DNA from: an uncultured Pirellula sp.
GTDB lineage: Bacteria > Planctomycetota > Planctomycetia > Pirellulales > Pirellulaceae
NCBI GenBank assembly: GCA_903837255.1
Contig: CAILTZ010000113.1
Span: forward strand, 1 to 6,389
Reading direction: 5' to 3'
Length of the DNA: 6,389 bases
Shown here: one piece after another, positions 6,362-6,389 of the stretch
Numbering within the stretch: the stretch's first letter is position 1
How the letters are laid out: each line of letters starts with the position of its first letter
The notes under the pieces: generated by a model
What the model was told of the DNA's origin: nothing
Seen by the model: the letters and a program-made list of their open reading frames with translations, nothing else
Databases searched by the model: none
Position numbers and translations under genes: made by a program

Positions 6362-6389
6362 GGTGCGCACGGAGCCTACCACCGGACTC

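Overview
The window looks like part of a planctomycete chromosome, most likely from the Pirellula/Rhodopirellula relatives. This is inferred from protein style: an LptE-like outer-membrane lipoprotein next to a divergent signal peptidase II, a secreted S1-type sulfatase of the kind these bacteria carry in large numbers, and few strong Shine-Dalgarno sites. It is densely coded, with no gap above about 70 bases. No RNA gene, insertion sequence, phage gene or CRISPR array was seen.

Layout. On the + strand, the 3' end of an lptE-like gene (1-378) is followed by lspA (399-908). Three genes read leftward as a likely operon: a GT4-type glycosyltransferase (4322 to 3159), the DNA polymerase/3'-5' exonuclease polX (3142 to 1382), and a small secreted protein with five Lys-Ile-Glu-Ser repeats (1340 to 927). 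This operon converges on lspA, and a 13-bp-stem hairpin built from 9-bp repeats covers the ends of both converging genes. Divergent from the glycosyltransferase is a + strand cupin gene (4350-4715). It converges on a minus-strand secreted sulfatase (6319 to 4757), with three 10-bp repeats in the 41-bp gap between them.

How the genes fit together. LptE is itself a lipoprotein, so LspA would process it; that pair is a coherent envelope-biogenesis block. The glycosyltransferase, the secreted repeat protein and the sulfatase also point to envelope or polysaccharide work. PolX is a cytoplasmic DNA-repair enzyme and seems to be only a transcriptional passenger in its operon.

No convincing new multi-gene system is visible. 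The points most worth a second look are the in-frame 12-bp tandem repeat in the small secreted gene, the repeat-built hairpin shared by two converging genes, the uncertain and possibly overlapping divergent starts of the glycosyltransferase and cupin genes, and the short repeats flanking the cupin gene.
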